A DNA stretch of 64,000 nucleotides from Panicum virgatum. Its lineage: Eukaryota; Streptophyta; Magnoliopsida; Poales; Poaceae. The notes under the pieces were generated by a model, which was given only the letters and a program-made list of their open reading frames with translations, had not been told where the DNA came from and did no database searches. The stretch lies in assembly GCF_016808335.1 (NCBI RefSeq), contig NC_053141.1, positions 22,798,640-22,862,639 of the forward strand, written 5' to 3'. Numbering within the stretch: the stretch's first letter is position 1; every line of letters begins with the position of its first letter. The position numbers were made by a program, and so were the translations under genes. Of this stretch, positions 45,105 to 57,507 are shown piece after piece.

Positions 45105-47029
45105 CTACCGGCCCGCACCGCTCAATGATAGGAAAAGGCCCAGCATAGCAAGGTGCGATCTTTCCCTTCACTCCGAATCGCTGGACTCCTTTCATTGGAT
45201 ATACCCGCAAGTAAACATGGTCTCCCACTTGGAATGAGACGGACTGACGTTTCTTGTCCGCATAACTTTTCTGTTGGGATTGGGCTATTTTCAAATTCTC
45301 CTTTATGAACCAGACTTCTTCTTCTGCCTCACTGACCATCTCAGGGCCGAACACATTTCTTTCCCCGACTTCTGACCAGTTCACTGGAGTTCTACACCTC
45401 CGCCCATATAATGCCTCAAAAGGAGCCATTTTGATGCTTTCTTGATAACTGTTGTTATAAGAAAATTCCGCTAAAGGCAGGCATTCATCCCATTTCTTGC
45501 TATAAGAGAGTACACAGGCTCTAAGCATATCCTCCAGATTTTGATTGATTCGCTCAGTTTGACCATCGGTCTGAGGATGATAGGCGGAGCTGCGAATAAG
45601 CTGAGTACCCAGAGATGCATGCAACTATTCCCAGAAACGTGCAACAAACTGTGAGCCTCTGTCTGATATGATTGTTTTGGGTACACCATGAAGACTCACA
45701 ATCCGAGCCATATATGTCTCAGCATATTGGTGAGATGAATAACTGGTCTTCACTAGAAGAAAATGAGCGGATTTAGTGAGGCGGTCAACGATAACCCAAA
45801 TAGAGTCATATCCCTTTGTCGTGGGAGGCAATCCAACAATGAAGTCCATACTAATATCCTCCCACTTCCACGAAGGGATATCCAACGGTTGTAGAATACC
45901 AGCAGGTCTGAGATGACTTGCTTTGACTCTTCGACATATATCGCACTCGGACACATATTTGGCGACCTCACGTTTCATCCTGGTCCACCAGAACCGCTGC
46001 CTGAGATCTTGATACATTTTGTTACTACCCGGGTGAATGGAATACCTAGAAAGGTGAGCCTCATCAAGAATTTGTTTTCGGAGTTCTAAATCCTTAGGTA
46101 CCACCAGCCGGTTCTTAAACCATAAAACACCCTCGTCATCTAAATGGAAACATGCCACTCGAGGGCCATTCTCTTTGAGCCTTTGCCTAATCTTTTCCAT
46201 GCCAATATTGTCCTTCTGAGCCACAATAACTTGGTCTCGAAGAGTTGGAGTGAGGACAATGTTAGCAAGAGTACCCTCAGCTACAATAGCCAAATTCATC
46301 TTCTCCATTTCTTGACACAAAGTTTCATGCAAAACTGTAGCTGAGACGCAGTTGCAACTTGCCTTGCGACTCAATGCATCGGCAACAACATTTGCTTTAC
46401 CTGGGTGGTAATGAATCTCCAGGTCATAATCCTTAATTAACTCTAACCACCGTCTCTGGCGCAAATTCAGCTCGCTCTGGGTGAAGATATACTTAAGACT
46501 CTTGTGATCTGATTATATATGAACAGGATTGCCAAGAAGATAATGGCGCCAGATTTTTAATGCATGCACCACTGCTGCAAGCTCCAAATCATGTGTAGCA
46601 TAATTCTCTTCATGCCGCCTGAGGGCTCTCGAAGCATAAGCAATCACCCGCTGTTCTTGCATAAGGACGCAACCGAGGCCCGTACCTAATGCATTACACA
46701 AAAATGTCAAGGCCAGAGCAATATCTGGCTAATCCAAAGGCAGGAATGAGAACACGGCCACGACTCGTACCTGATGCATCACAGTAAACATCAAAAGGAT
46801 GAGCAATGTCCGGCTGAGCCAAGACAGGGGCCGACGTTAAAAGTCTTCTCAACTACTGGAAAGCCTGATCACATTTGTCGTCCCAAACAAATTTCACCCC
46901 TTTCTTAAGCAATTCGGTCATGGGCCTAGCAATTTTGGAGAAATCCGGTACAAACCGGCGATAATAACCTGCTAGCCCAAGAAAACTCCAGATCTCTGAA
47001 ACAGACTCTGGAGTCTTCCAATTCAATAT
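45105..47029 (-). pseudogene. Element G: gypsy pol 3' part (end of RT, RNase H, integrase), truncated
   Basis: Read right to left from 47024: an RT/RNase H connection block ([11 protein letters not shown]), RNase H with a duplicated segment of about 90 bp near 46695-46800, a TAA where YTDHKSL should begin (about 46513), then the integrase zinc motif ([11 protein letters not shown] ... CDICRRVK, about 46060-45930). The DDE core follows ([26 protein letters not shown]). A TAG at 45625-45627 replaces a conserved Gln. The C-terminal part stops at VAYR near 45105, with no chromodomain or 3' LTR, fused to the subtilase. The RT part continues at 63304. Confidence 0.9.
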
Positions 47030-47355
47030 TGTGGCGGAACCACCCAAAACTACTGGGCCCGCGTGCACTGATCTTTGTTGCTAAGCAACTCTGACCCAAT
47101 TTGGCACTCACCGGTAGTTCCTCGAGTGAAGCCTCGATAAAAGCCACGCTATTCCAGGATCAGCAGACAACACTCACACGAAGGTGAGCCCAGAGATTAC
47201 AACACAAACCATTTCATACATCTCAGAGTGATTGCAGCGGAAAGAAAATTTATTACAAACCATGTTCAGAGTAGCAAAGTACTACGGAGTTCCAACTACT
47301 CAATTATTCAAGTCTCATGTTCAGCGGAAGCAGTGAAGATAACTAGCGAGATAAC

Positions 47356-47390
47356 GTGACGCAACGGTAAAGCCCGTACGAATGCGTCAC
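47356..47390 (-). other. Stem-loop with GTACGGGCTT loop in the 3' LTR of C
   Basis: On the minus strand GTGACGCA / TGCGTCAC pair over 8 bp around a loop with CGTACGGGCTT. The identical copy in the 5' LTR is at 59236-59270. Confidence 0.65.
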
Positions 47391-48473
47391 TCAGCGGGAG
47401 GGTGATTAGCACCAGCTGAAGGGCCATCCCACTCAACCGACCAACCCGGAGGCAGAGTACAAGGCCAAGTAAGACTTGCAAACAGATCTTCAAAGTTAGT
47501 ACCTGAAAAACAGTGCCACAAGCAAGGCTGAGTATACTAATACTCAGCAAGACTGACCCGTCACCGGATATAACATAGTCCGATAACTAGACATGCAAGG
47601 CTTTTTGGGTTGGTGGGGTTTGTTTGCCAAAAATGCCGCTAAGTGTTGATCCCTACTTCAGGTTTTACTTAGCTAGATTCTAGTGGGATTAACCATTCTA
47701 AATTTGCAACTAACTCTACTCAAACATGGTAGAGCAATCATTTAATCAACCAGTAGTATTATCATCATCATGTTCCACTTGTTACTCTATGTGACCGAAA
47801 TCATTAAGCAATCTCATGCCGTGAGAGGCGGACGATTCCGAATCGAATTTCAACCTGGCCAGGGGAACCTAGACCACACGCATGGGGATCGACTTCGCTC
47901 CCGCCCACGCTACTTTTCCCCTTTCTTTCCAGTCCGTGGATCCGGCACACCCTCCCCGACTACAGAGTCCGACCACTCTGCACCCGTACGTCGCGACAAA
48001 ATATAAATCCTACTTCTACCAGGAGGGTGCGAGATCGTTCCACTCGCCGGTCCAATCAGGTACTTCAGCTTACCGATTACCATATTTCTCGGTATGTGGC
48101 TAGTACTTTCAAACGCTTAACGAAATGAGCCACACACCGCGGCCTTAGCCATTTTTGACTATACCAGCGGGGTATCACAACTACACAACCCCGCCCGTTG
48201 TCCTTACATTTCAACAGGAATTAAAGTCAGTACAATTCCTATTTGCTCGCGAGAGGCAGGAAACCACTCGACTTCTACCGTACCTATTTAGCATGGCAAC
48301 TAGTCGATAAAAAGATCCGGTATCAAACATAGGTTCCTATGGATCATGCACCTAGGGTTTTCGATCAACGCCTAGAAAACTTAGATGCAGAAAACCAACT
48401 ATTACCATACATTAATAAATAGATAGCAGAATGATAATTTGGAAAAATAGTGGGATTATGCTCCGGGGCTTGC

Positions 48474-48617
48474 CTTCTTGGGCACTGTCAGGCAGAAAAG
48501 CCTCTGGGGCTTGGCCCAGGTCTTGAGACAAGTTAGTACAGTTCAGATTAACCTCCTGCTCCGCACGAGAGTCCGCGGGCACCAATTCGTAGTCACCGTC
48601 CGCGAGATTAACCGTTT
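48474..48617 (-). other. Mini-exon-like segment in the 3' LTR of C (144 bp; twin at 60354-60497)
   Basis: On the minus strand the acceptor TGCATATAG is followed by an open phase-1 frame (VNLADGDYELVPADS, then an acidic, Gln-rich stretch) and the donor CAAGAAG/GCAAGCCCC, reading EGKPR across it. The 5' LTR copy (60497 to 60354) is also open, with one Arg-to-Cys difference. Confidence 0.55.
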
Positions 48618-51418
48618 CTATATGCAATGCAAGATCATGAGTTATTCATGGATAACAATTTCTTTCTTTCACGATAAAGTTGTAGTCCAACAAAAGTTAC
48701 TTAAGTGATGATTTCAACAGTTTATTTCATGGACAGTCATTTATAGAGTAGTAAACCTAACTACGTTTCTTCATGAATGAGTGGGGGTTTTAGTTTTCAT
48801 TTTTAATTTCAACACATGGCATGCTTTCATTCTTTCTTAACAACACAACTACTAAAGAGCTAGTGATGAAACACTAAAATAACTCAGATCCAAACTTGAA
48901 CATTCATGGTATAAATTCAGCATCTACCATAGAGCAAAAACTATAACTATTCATGCAAATGGATTACTCTAGTTGCTTCATCTTTTTGTACAGAATGTTC
49001 AACATGGGTTCTGGTGCTACAAATTTTATGGGAGCAACTTCATAGCATATAATCAGCACTGAAATTTTTCCAGATTTTATTCACTTATATAACTGAGGTG
49101 ACAAAAAGAACAAAAACAGCAAGCTTTTAACTAAGATTAATTCTACAGAGAGTTTTACTAGGGATATGGCTTTCAAATTTTTACCAGAGACTATTCATGA
49201 GTTAAACATACTCCAGAAAATTTTTCAAGATTTAACTCACTATGATAAATTAGTTATTCAGTGAACTTAGCATGAGTTTGCATAAATTTCTCAAGGTGCA
49301 TTTAACCAGTATTGCATATGAACTTTTTACTACAGGTAGAGCATACTCTAAACAAGATCATGCCCAAAAATAATGATCAGCAACATTGTAGATTACTCAG
49401 AACAAAAATGGTAAATCTAGCCCTAAGATGCTAAGAATGATTATTCGACAAAGCAAAACTCAGTAACTGGAGCTCAAAATTTTTAGACAGGAACACAGAC
49501 CTAAAAAGAGACTCCAGAAATAAATATAGATTTTTCGGAGCATAAGAACTATATATGAGGGATTAAGTTGATTAAACACGCATAAATCATGGTATATAGA
49601 AAATGATCTCTAATAACTCTGAGATTTAGGTATTAATAGTGTTTTAGTTTTACATGCATGCAGTAAAAATTCCAGAGCAAGTTCATGTGCATATTTTCCA
49701 GAATTAAATCAAGAAAGCTAACAACAGATTAGAGAATCTTGATTGTTCCAACATGATAACTATTTTGGTTTGGTGCCATCTTTTTACTGTGTTCTTAAAA
49801 TTCCATTAGTGATAACATATCCAAAAATCAAGGTCATTTGATGAGCAGAACTTCATGAACATGCATAAGGTGGGTTTCTTATTCTTTTTCTTAGATTAAA
49901 ATTGGTTGAGTTTCTGCAGATGTGAATGTATAAAATTTGTAGATTTTGTTACAAGGAATCCATATCAGTTGAGTTTGCATTTTTCCGATTTTTCTGTGAT
50001 TTGTTTCGTATTTTAGAAGTTCACTGGTATACACTGGAAAACTTGCAGAAACACCCTTGAACGAAAAAAAGAAATTACAACCGGGTCCTTCGCCGGCCTT
50101 CTCCGCCGTGGCATCTTGCCGGTGGTGTTCTGCGGTGCAGGGCTTACCGGGGCTGCCACGGGGAGGCGCGTGGGAGAGAAGGGATCGAGGAACACCTACC
50201 CTGGTCGACGTTCGAGCGTTTGGTGCACGGGTTCGAGCTCGTCGGCGTCAATGGCGGGTCGGTTGTTCGGTTCGCCGGCGCTGGGGGTGAAGGAGGGCTC
50301 GGGGTAGGGGAACAGGGCGCGCACGAGCACCGCGTGAGCTCGAGGAAGCTTCTGGGGTAGCTGTCGTGCTCGGTCTTCTTCGGAGCTGGCCGGTCCGCGG
50401 TGAGCCTGAGCTCGCCGGCGGCGGCGCAAAAGGGGAACGGCGTCGGGAGGAGGTTTGGGTTCGATTCCGCGCGCGTGGAGCGTAACTAGGAGGTGGCGAA
50501 GCTGTTGCGGTGGTCGGAGGGGGCAATGTGGGGCTGGGCTAGCCGGTCCGCGAGAGCTGGATCTCGGCGGCCATGGCGGAGCGGCGGGAGGAGGAAGAAG
50601 GGGAAGAAGGGGCGCGACTGTGGAGTTCTGGGGGTCTTTATAGGCCAAGGAGCTCCTGGGTGAGGAATGTAGTGACTGGGGGCGGTCGATTCGGCCCTGG
50701 GCGACTCGACGGCGAGCGGGCGGAGGAGGTAGCGGCGCTGCGCCGGCCGGGGGGTGTCGTGGCGGCTCGAGAAGGGGTCTGGGACGCGTGTGCGCATGAG
50801 GAGGTGCCAAGGGGCGGGCCAGGTGGCGCTAAATGGTTTCCCCGGGTCCATTTGGTCGTGGGCGCGCGGTGGACGAAGTCCACCGGCGGCTTACGGCGGG
50901 CGGCGCGAACAGAGCAGGCCGGGGGAGAGAGATGGAGATAAGGGCATATTTGTGATTTCTGAAAATCCAGGGATCCCTCGGTAAACTGAAATTATCTCCT
51001 AATTGGAGGGCTCAAATGGAAAAGTGTTGAATACCATTTTTGCATAACTTTTCAAGATCTACAACTTTTGTGTTATGCAAATTTTCATTTGAAACTCACA
51101 TTTTGAACTATTGGTATATTTGCATATTTGCACAAAAGGACTTTAGTTTTATTCAGTTTTTGACTTGATTTTGGCTGAAGTTCAATTGAGCACATGTCAA
51201 TTGAAACACCTCTCATGAGCCAACTAAAATTTGGTGGACATTTTTGAAATAATTTTTGAGTAACTTTTCACTCCTTTTTCTTTTTCCTTTAATTCCTTTT
51301 GTATGATTTGTCTTTTATTTGACCCCTTTCTCTTTGAATTAATTTCTCAAAATTTTCCTTTAACTTTCACTAAGGTACATTGATTGTATTTAAATGTACT
51401 GACACCTGAGTTGTCACA

Positions 51419-51454
51419 ACCTACCGCCCTTAAAAAGAATCTCGTCCCGAGATT
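51419..51454 (-). promoter_or_regulatory. Polypurine tract and inverted repeat of element C
   Basis: On the minus strand AATCTCG-GGA-CGAGATT (51454-51438) overlaps the end of pol and is followed by TTTTTAAGGGCGGTAGG up to the LTR. Same layout as in element A. Confidence 0.8.
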
Positions 51455-54400
51455 GGATGATTGAATTGAGGTGGGGAAAATGATATACCTGAGGTGGAGC
51501 TAAGGAAACCCGGATAATGTCGATTAAGATAATCCTCCGTCTCCCAGGTGGCTTCTTCTTCAGTGTGATGAGACCACTGAATTTTATACATTTTTACCAC
51601 CTTTCGACGAGTACCTCTCTCTTTTTGATCCAGAATTCTGAGTGGATATTCGGTATATGAGAGATCGGGCTCCACTAAAATTTCCTGTTGATCAAGGATT
51701 TCCGTAGGAACTCGAACACATTTCTTGAGTTGGGATATGTGGAAAACATTATGGATGGCGGCAAGTCGTGAAGGAAGTCGCAAACGATAAGCCACGGGTC
51801 CACATTCTTCAATGATTTCAAATGGCCCGACATAGCGAGGTGCGAGCTTACCCCTGACTCCAAAACGTTGAACGCCTCGAGTTGGGGACACTCGTAAATA
51901 GACGTGGTTACCAACCATGAACTTCAAAGGATCCCTTCTTTTATCGAAATAACTCTTTTGCCGAGACTGGGCTGCTCGGAGATTTGCTTGTACTATTTTT
52001 ACTTTCTCCTCAGCCTCGACCACTAATTCGGGTCCAAATATTTGACGTTCTCCAGTCTGGGACCAACTCAAAGGAGTTCGACACCGTCGACCATACAAGG
52101 CCTCGAAGGGTGCCATCTTCAGACTGGCCTGATAGCTGTTGTTATAAGAAAACTCAGCCAAGGATAAACATTTGTTCCAGTTCTTGTCATAATGGATGAC
52201 ACATGCTCGAAGCATATCCTCAAGAATTTGATTTACCCTCTCGGTCTGTCCGTCAGTCTGTGGATGGTAAGCTGAGCTTCGAATTAATTTAGTTCCGAAA
52301 GCCACTTGGAGTTGCTCCCAAAACCTTGCCACAAACTGAGGGCCACGATCCGATATAATTGTTTTGGGTATACCGTGTAGGCAGACAATCCGATCAATAT
52401 AGATCTCAGCATATTTCTTGGCTCGATATTCAGTATGCACTGGAATAAAATGAGCAGTCTTTGTGAGCCTATCAACAATGACCCAAATGGAATCATGGTG
52501 CTGAGAAGTATTTGGTAAGCCCACGATGAAATCCATGCTGATATCTTCCCATTTCCAAGACGGAATTGGTAGAGGTTGGAGAGTTCCAGCAACTTTCAAG
52601 TGACTAGCTTTCACTCTCTGGCAGGTGTCACATTCTGCGACATATTTGGCAATCTCTCTCTTCATGCGAGTCCACCAAAAATTTTGTCTGAGATCTTGGT
52701 ACATCTTGGTGCTACCCGGATGAATAGAGAATTTAGAGAGATGTGCTTCGTCCAGTATTTGTTTCCGCAGCTCAGGATTCTTGGGAACGACTAGGCGATC
52801 CTCGAACCACAAAATTCCTTTATGGTCCACTCGGAAACACTTATATTTATTTTCACCTTCTACTACCTTCTGCTTGATGATACCAACACTTTTGTCCTGT
52901 AATTGTGCCATGATGACCTTGTCGTGAAGTGTCGGTTCCACCGAAATATGATTCAAAGAACCTTGAGGGATGATCTCCAATTTCAGCCTTTGCATTTCGG
53001 CACACAATGTGTCATTATATGACTCCATTGAAAGGCAATTGCAGTGAACCTTGCGACTGAGCGCATCGGCTACAACATTCGCCTTGCCCGGATGATAATG
53101 AACCTCCAGGTCATAATCTTTGATTAATTCCAGCCATCTTCATTGCCTCATATTCAGTTCACTTTGAGTGAAAATGTATTTGAGACTCTTATGGTCGGTA
53201 TAGATATTGCAATGGGTGCCCATAAGATAATGCCTCCAAAGCTTGAGAGTGTGAACAACTGCGGCTAGCTCAAGATCATGAGTGGGATAATTTAGCTCGT
53301 GTGGCCGAAGAGCTCGGGAAGCATAGGCTATAACCCGATTGTCTTGCATTAGAACACAACCAAGACCAGTGCCTGAAGCATCACAATAAACGTCGTATGG
53401 TTTATTGTTGTCAGGTTGAGTCAAGACTGGTGCAGTGGTTAGATGTGCTCTCAAAGTATGGAATGCTTCATCACACTTTGCGTTCCATCTAAACTTGACA
53501 TCCTTCCTTAGTAGTTCTGTCATGGGCTTAGCGATTCTGGAGAAGTCCGGAATAAATCTGCGGTAATACCCCGCCAAGCCGAGAAAACTGCGGATCTGAT
53601 GAACTGAAGTAGGAGGTTTCCAGTCCATCACTTCTTGTACTTTGCTGGGATCAACTGAAATGCCTTCACTAGATATAGTGTGACCCAGAAATTTGACTGT
53701 GTCTAGCCAGAATTCACACTTGGAGAATTTTGCGTATAGCTTATGATCTCTGAGACGTTGAAGAACAATGCGCAGATGTTGCTCATGTTCCGCCTCGTTC
53801 TTGGAATAGATCAGAATGTCGTCGATAAAAACCACGACAAACTTGTCAAGTTCCGGCATGAATACCGAGTTCATGAGATACATAAAATAAGCCGGAGCAT
53901 TTGTGAGACCGAAAGACATAACCAAGTACTCATAGAGACCATATCTGGTTGAGAAGGCGGTCTTGGGAATATCACAAGGCCGGATTTTAATTTGATGATA
54001 CCCCGAACGGAGATCAATCTTGGAGAAGATCTTGGCTCCAGCCAACTGATCAAACAGTACATCAATGCGGGGAAGTGGATATTTATTTTTGATGGTCACC
54101 GCATTGAGAGGCCGGTAATCAACACACAACCTCAGACTATCATCCTTCTTCTTTACGAACAATGCCGGACAGCCCCAAGGTGAAGCACTTGGACGAATAA
54201 AACCCTTGTCCAACAGTTCTTGTAGCTGGATTTTTAGTTCAGCTAATTCTTTAGGCGGCATTCGGTACGGCCTTTTTGAAATAGGTGCTGTACCAGGCTG
54301 AAGTTCAATGACAAATTCGATATCCCGGTCTGGCGGCATACCAGGTAAATCGTCCGGAAACACATCTGCATATTCACGGACTACCGGAATATCTTCGAGA

Positions 54401-55953
54401 CGAATATCTTTCATGGCATAGGCACAAGAGTTGGGACATTGATGATGAGGTAAATATAGAACCGAATGACCATGAGTTGGGGAATTGATTTCAACGGCCC
54501 GGGAAGAGATATCTAACATTACCCCATGTCTGTTCATCCAATCCTTTCCCAGAATAATGTCCATACCTTCTAGTGGCAGCAATATTAAAGTGGTAGGGAC
54601 GGTTTTACTACCCAAACTTAATGGCGCATTATTAATGATTTGGTTTGATGCAACTTTACCACCCGGAGTAGATATCATGAATGATCCTTTCGTGTGGCAA
54701 AAATCTAACCCAACCCTTGCTCCGAATTTAGAACTAATGAAGCTATGAGATGCACCAGAGTCGAATAAGATAACTGCGGGGTGATGGTTTATAGAGAATG
54801 TACCCGACATGATTGGTGCTCCCTCGGGTAGTTCAGCAAGGTTGGTGAAGTTAAGTCGGCCCTGCCTGACTTGAATGGTTTGCCTCTTGCCCTTGTTCTG
54901 ATCATTTCTGCGAGAAGCCTGCCCTTGGGATTGTCCCGCCTGGGGGCACATCTTGGCAAAGTGATCCGGACTCCCGCATCTGAAACAGCGGTTATTATTA
55001 TCAGGGCGAGCGGCTGGCTGAGTATTCGGCCTAGGGCCGTTCTGCTGCTGCTGAGGTGCAAATCGAGCTTGCTGAGGAAACCCGAATCGAGTCTGCTGCT
55101 GCTGTTGAGGAGGCCGAATAATCCAACGCCCTGGCTGAGGGGCCTTCTGAGAGAGTGCGGGTGGGCTATTCTGCACAATACGATACATCGGTGCAGAGGC
55201 ACTCGAGGGTCCAGCAGGTGCCTTGCGCTTCTTTTCAGCGCGGTGTGCAGAAATAAGATCCTCCTGAGAGATAGCCATATTCACCAATTCATTGAAAGAG
55301 TCTGCACGGACAAGATTTAGCCTTTCTTGTAACTTGGTGCTAAGGCCTCGACGGAAGCGTTCACGCTTCTTAGCGTCGGTATCTGCGTGATGTCCAGCAT
55401 ATTGACACAATTGATGGAATACTTGGGCATACTGCACCACAGTACGCGTGCCCTGAGTCAAGGCCAAGAACTCGTTGAGCTTACGGTCAAGAAGTCCAGC
55501 TGGAATATGATGGTCTCGAAAAGCCAATTTGAACTCATTCCAATTCACCACATGATCAGCCGGTAGCATCCCGTGGTAATGATCCCACCACATACGAGCT
55601 GATCCGCGAAGCTGCTGCGCGGCATAGCGAGTCTTGTTCGCTTCGGAACAAGGAGTAGTCAATAGAGAAAACTTGGACTCGATCGTGCGAATCCAAGCGT
55701 CCGCGTCTAGAGGCTCATCCGCTTTATTGAACAGCGGAGGCTGAGTGCTGAGGAAATCTTGGTAGCTCGCCTCTTGTGCATGATGAGCATGATGCCCACC
55801 CCGCGGTTGTTGCTGAGCTTGAACCAACTGCCGCAAAATCTCTGTCTGGGCGGCAAGAACCTCAGCAATACCCACCGGTGGAGGAGGTGGAGGGGGATCA
55901 CCATTCCCCCCGGCTCCAAAACCACTAGGGGTGACTCAAGTCGATCCCACCAT
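51430..55953 (-). pseudogene. gag-pol of element C (1507 codons, two stops)
   Basis: Start ATG at 55953-55951, preceded by CATTTCAG. A TGA at 55938-55936 interrupts codon 6; the frame is then open to a TGA at 53142-53140 at a conserved Arg, and again open to TAA at 51430. Domains: gag core ([15 protein letters not shown], about 55640-55590), Gln-rich linker, zinc knuckle [14 protein letters not shown] (about 54990-54950) and protease DSGASHSF (about 54760). RT ([10 protein letters not shown] about 53830-53800) and RNase H ([19 protein letters not shown]) follow. The integrase has its zinc motif (HPGSTKMYQDL ... CDTCQRVK) and DDE core ([26 protein letters not shown]); the chromodomain is at about 51640-51510 (MYKIQWSHHTEEEATWE). 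Two nonsense codons apart, the reading is intact. Confidence 0.94.
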
Positions 55954-56607
55954 CTGAAATGTGAGTACTTTTGCATTAGACCCATCATTATCATCACCTC
56001 GAATGGGAATTTCAACTCAAGATGACATGTAAATATTCGGAATTGCTTAAATCACGTCGTGCAGAAAACCAGTGATACAAAAACGCTCATAACTGGAGTA
56101 CTGTACATGATATAAACTTGAAATTTTTACAGGAGATAGATTATTTCATGATCTACAACTTTGGTAGTCATCACAAAGTCAGATTTCCAGAGTAGGTTAG
56201 TCGAAAAATTCATTTACTCCTCCTCTGGTTTTTCTGTTTCACAGAAAACAGAGCTTCTGTAATTTGCGATTATCTCCTGCGATACTGATCCGATTGGGCT
56301 GAAATTTTGCGAGCATGTTCCCGATGAAATTTGGAACAACTTTGGTATTCAACTCAGGAGCTAAATCCGAAAGGAAAAGAGGATAAAAATTCGAACTAGC
56401 TGCTGCTTTCAGCTTTTCACAGATCACTGATAATTAACACTAGTAGCATTAGGGGTTCATTACATCCATCGTTCTCTCATTTCTACTTGGTCACTCCTAA
56501 CATCAGTACTAAGGGGGTTACTCAACTCTAAGTTAGCCTAGTAGCAATGATCCAAAAGTAGGCTATACTAAGAGGAGTCTACAAAAGCTAAGAAACAGCG
56601 CCCCGGT

Positions 56608-57507
56608 CTACATGTTGACCGATGCCTCACTCGCCGCGGGAGTGTGAACCTCAACCGGTGCGGGCTGCGGCGCCTGGTCCTCGGAGTCCATCTCCGAAAA
56701 GCCCTCGATCTCCTGGGGCTCGTCCTCCTCGTCCACCTGCATCTCGTCGGGAGGTGCGTGAAGGGCATCCTGCGCGTGCTGTATCGCGTGGAGCTGCCCC
56801 TGGGCCTCGTCCAACTCAAGCTGCAGGTCGTGAAACTGGTCCTTCAGGAAGTTGATCGTAGCGTCACGATCCGACACAGTGTCCTGAAGCTCGTGAACCT
56901 GGCCGTGGAGCTGGACGATAAGAGTAGCCCTGCTCTCAAGCTCGGTACTAGCCTCCTAAAGCTGCCCATCTCTCAGCTGGACCGCCAGGTGCAGGGCCTG
57001 AGCGTGGTCCACCAACTGAGCGACGGCGTAACTCTGGTAAGTGTGAAGTCTGTAAAGACCGTCCAAGCACATCGCTGTCATCCGAAGTGCCCCGACCGGG
57101 TCAAGGGTAGCGACCACGTCCACGTGTGCCATCCGGTCGAGCCAAAGCGGGTCTGCCGGGTCAGGTGTAGGGAACAACCCGAACGCGGTCAGAACCACCT
57201 CCAGAGGGCGCAAAGAGCAAAAGGTGGTCATCACCCTCATGGAGGTAAGCTCCCAAGTGTCCAGCAGTTAGTGACCGACCATCTGAGTCACGATCGGCTC
57301 CCACCCGTTGAGTGGGTGCTGCGGAATCACCATCGTCACACTGCAGCGATGAACTCCGTCCTCCACAAACTCGTGGCCATCGTAAACCGGTGGCTGGAGG
57401 TAACCAGCTGCACTCAAAAGCTCCCAAAGACGACGGGGAAACCCGTCCCAGTGCAGGCAAGTGGAGTGCACGTGCCCCTACGCGTCAACGACCAACAGCT
57501 CTTCCAT
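56608..57507 (-). pseudogene. Extra ORF upstream of gag in element C (about 299 codons, three stops)
   Basis: Single minus-strand frame from ATG 57507-57505 to TAG/TAA at 56608, interrupted by TAG (57480), TAA (57270) and TAG (56958), each explainable by one C-to-T change. The N-terminal two thirds look folded: STCLHWDGFPRRLWELL, HEFVEDGVHRCSVTMVIP, TFCSLRPLEVVLTAFGLFP and DPLWLDRMAHVDVVA. The C-terminus is a likely coiled coil (NFLKDQFHDLQLELDEAQGQ) followed by an acidic tail (MQVDEEDEPQEIEG). I recall similar unnamed hypothetical proteins in grass genomes but know no function. It lies between the primer-binding site and gag, where chromoviruses normally have only leader. Confidence 0.65.

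Larger units (their letters stand above)
47030..51418 (-). repeat. 3' LTR of element C (4389 bp)
   Basis: Plus-strand start TGTGGCGGAACC, end TTGTCACA. Contains a stem-loop (47356-47390), a dyad CTGAGTAT-ACTA-ATACTCAG (47528-47547), a mini-exon-like segment (48617 to 48474), a long AT-rich part and a GC-rich block (about 50090-50930). Confidence 0.97.
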
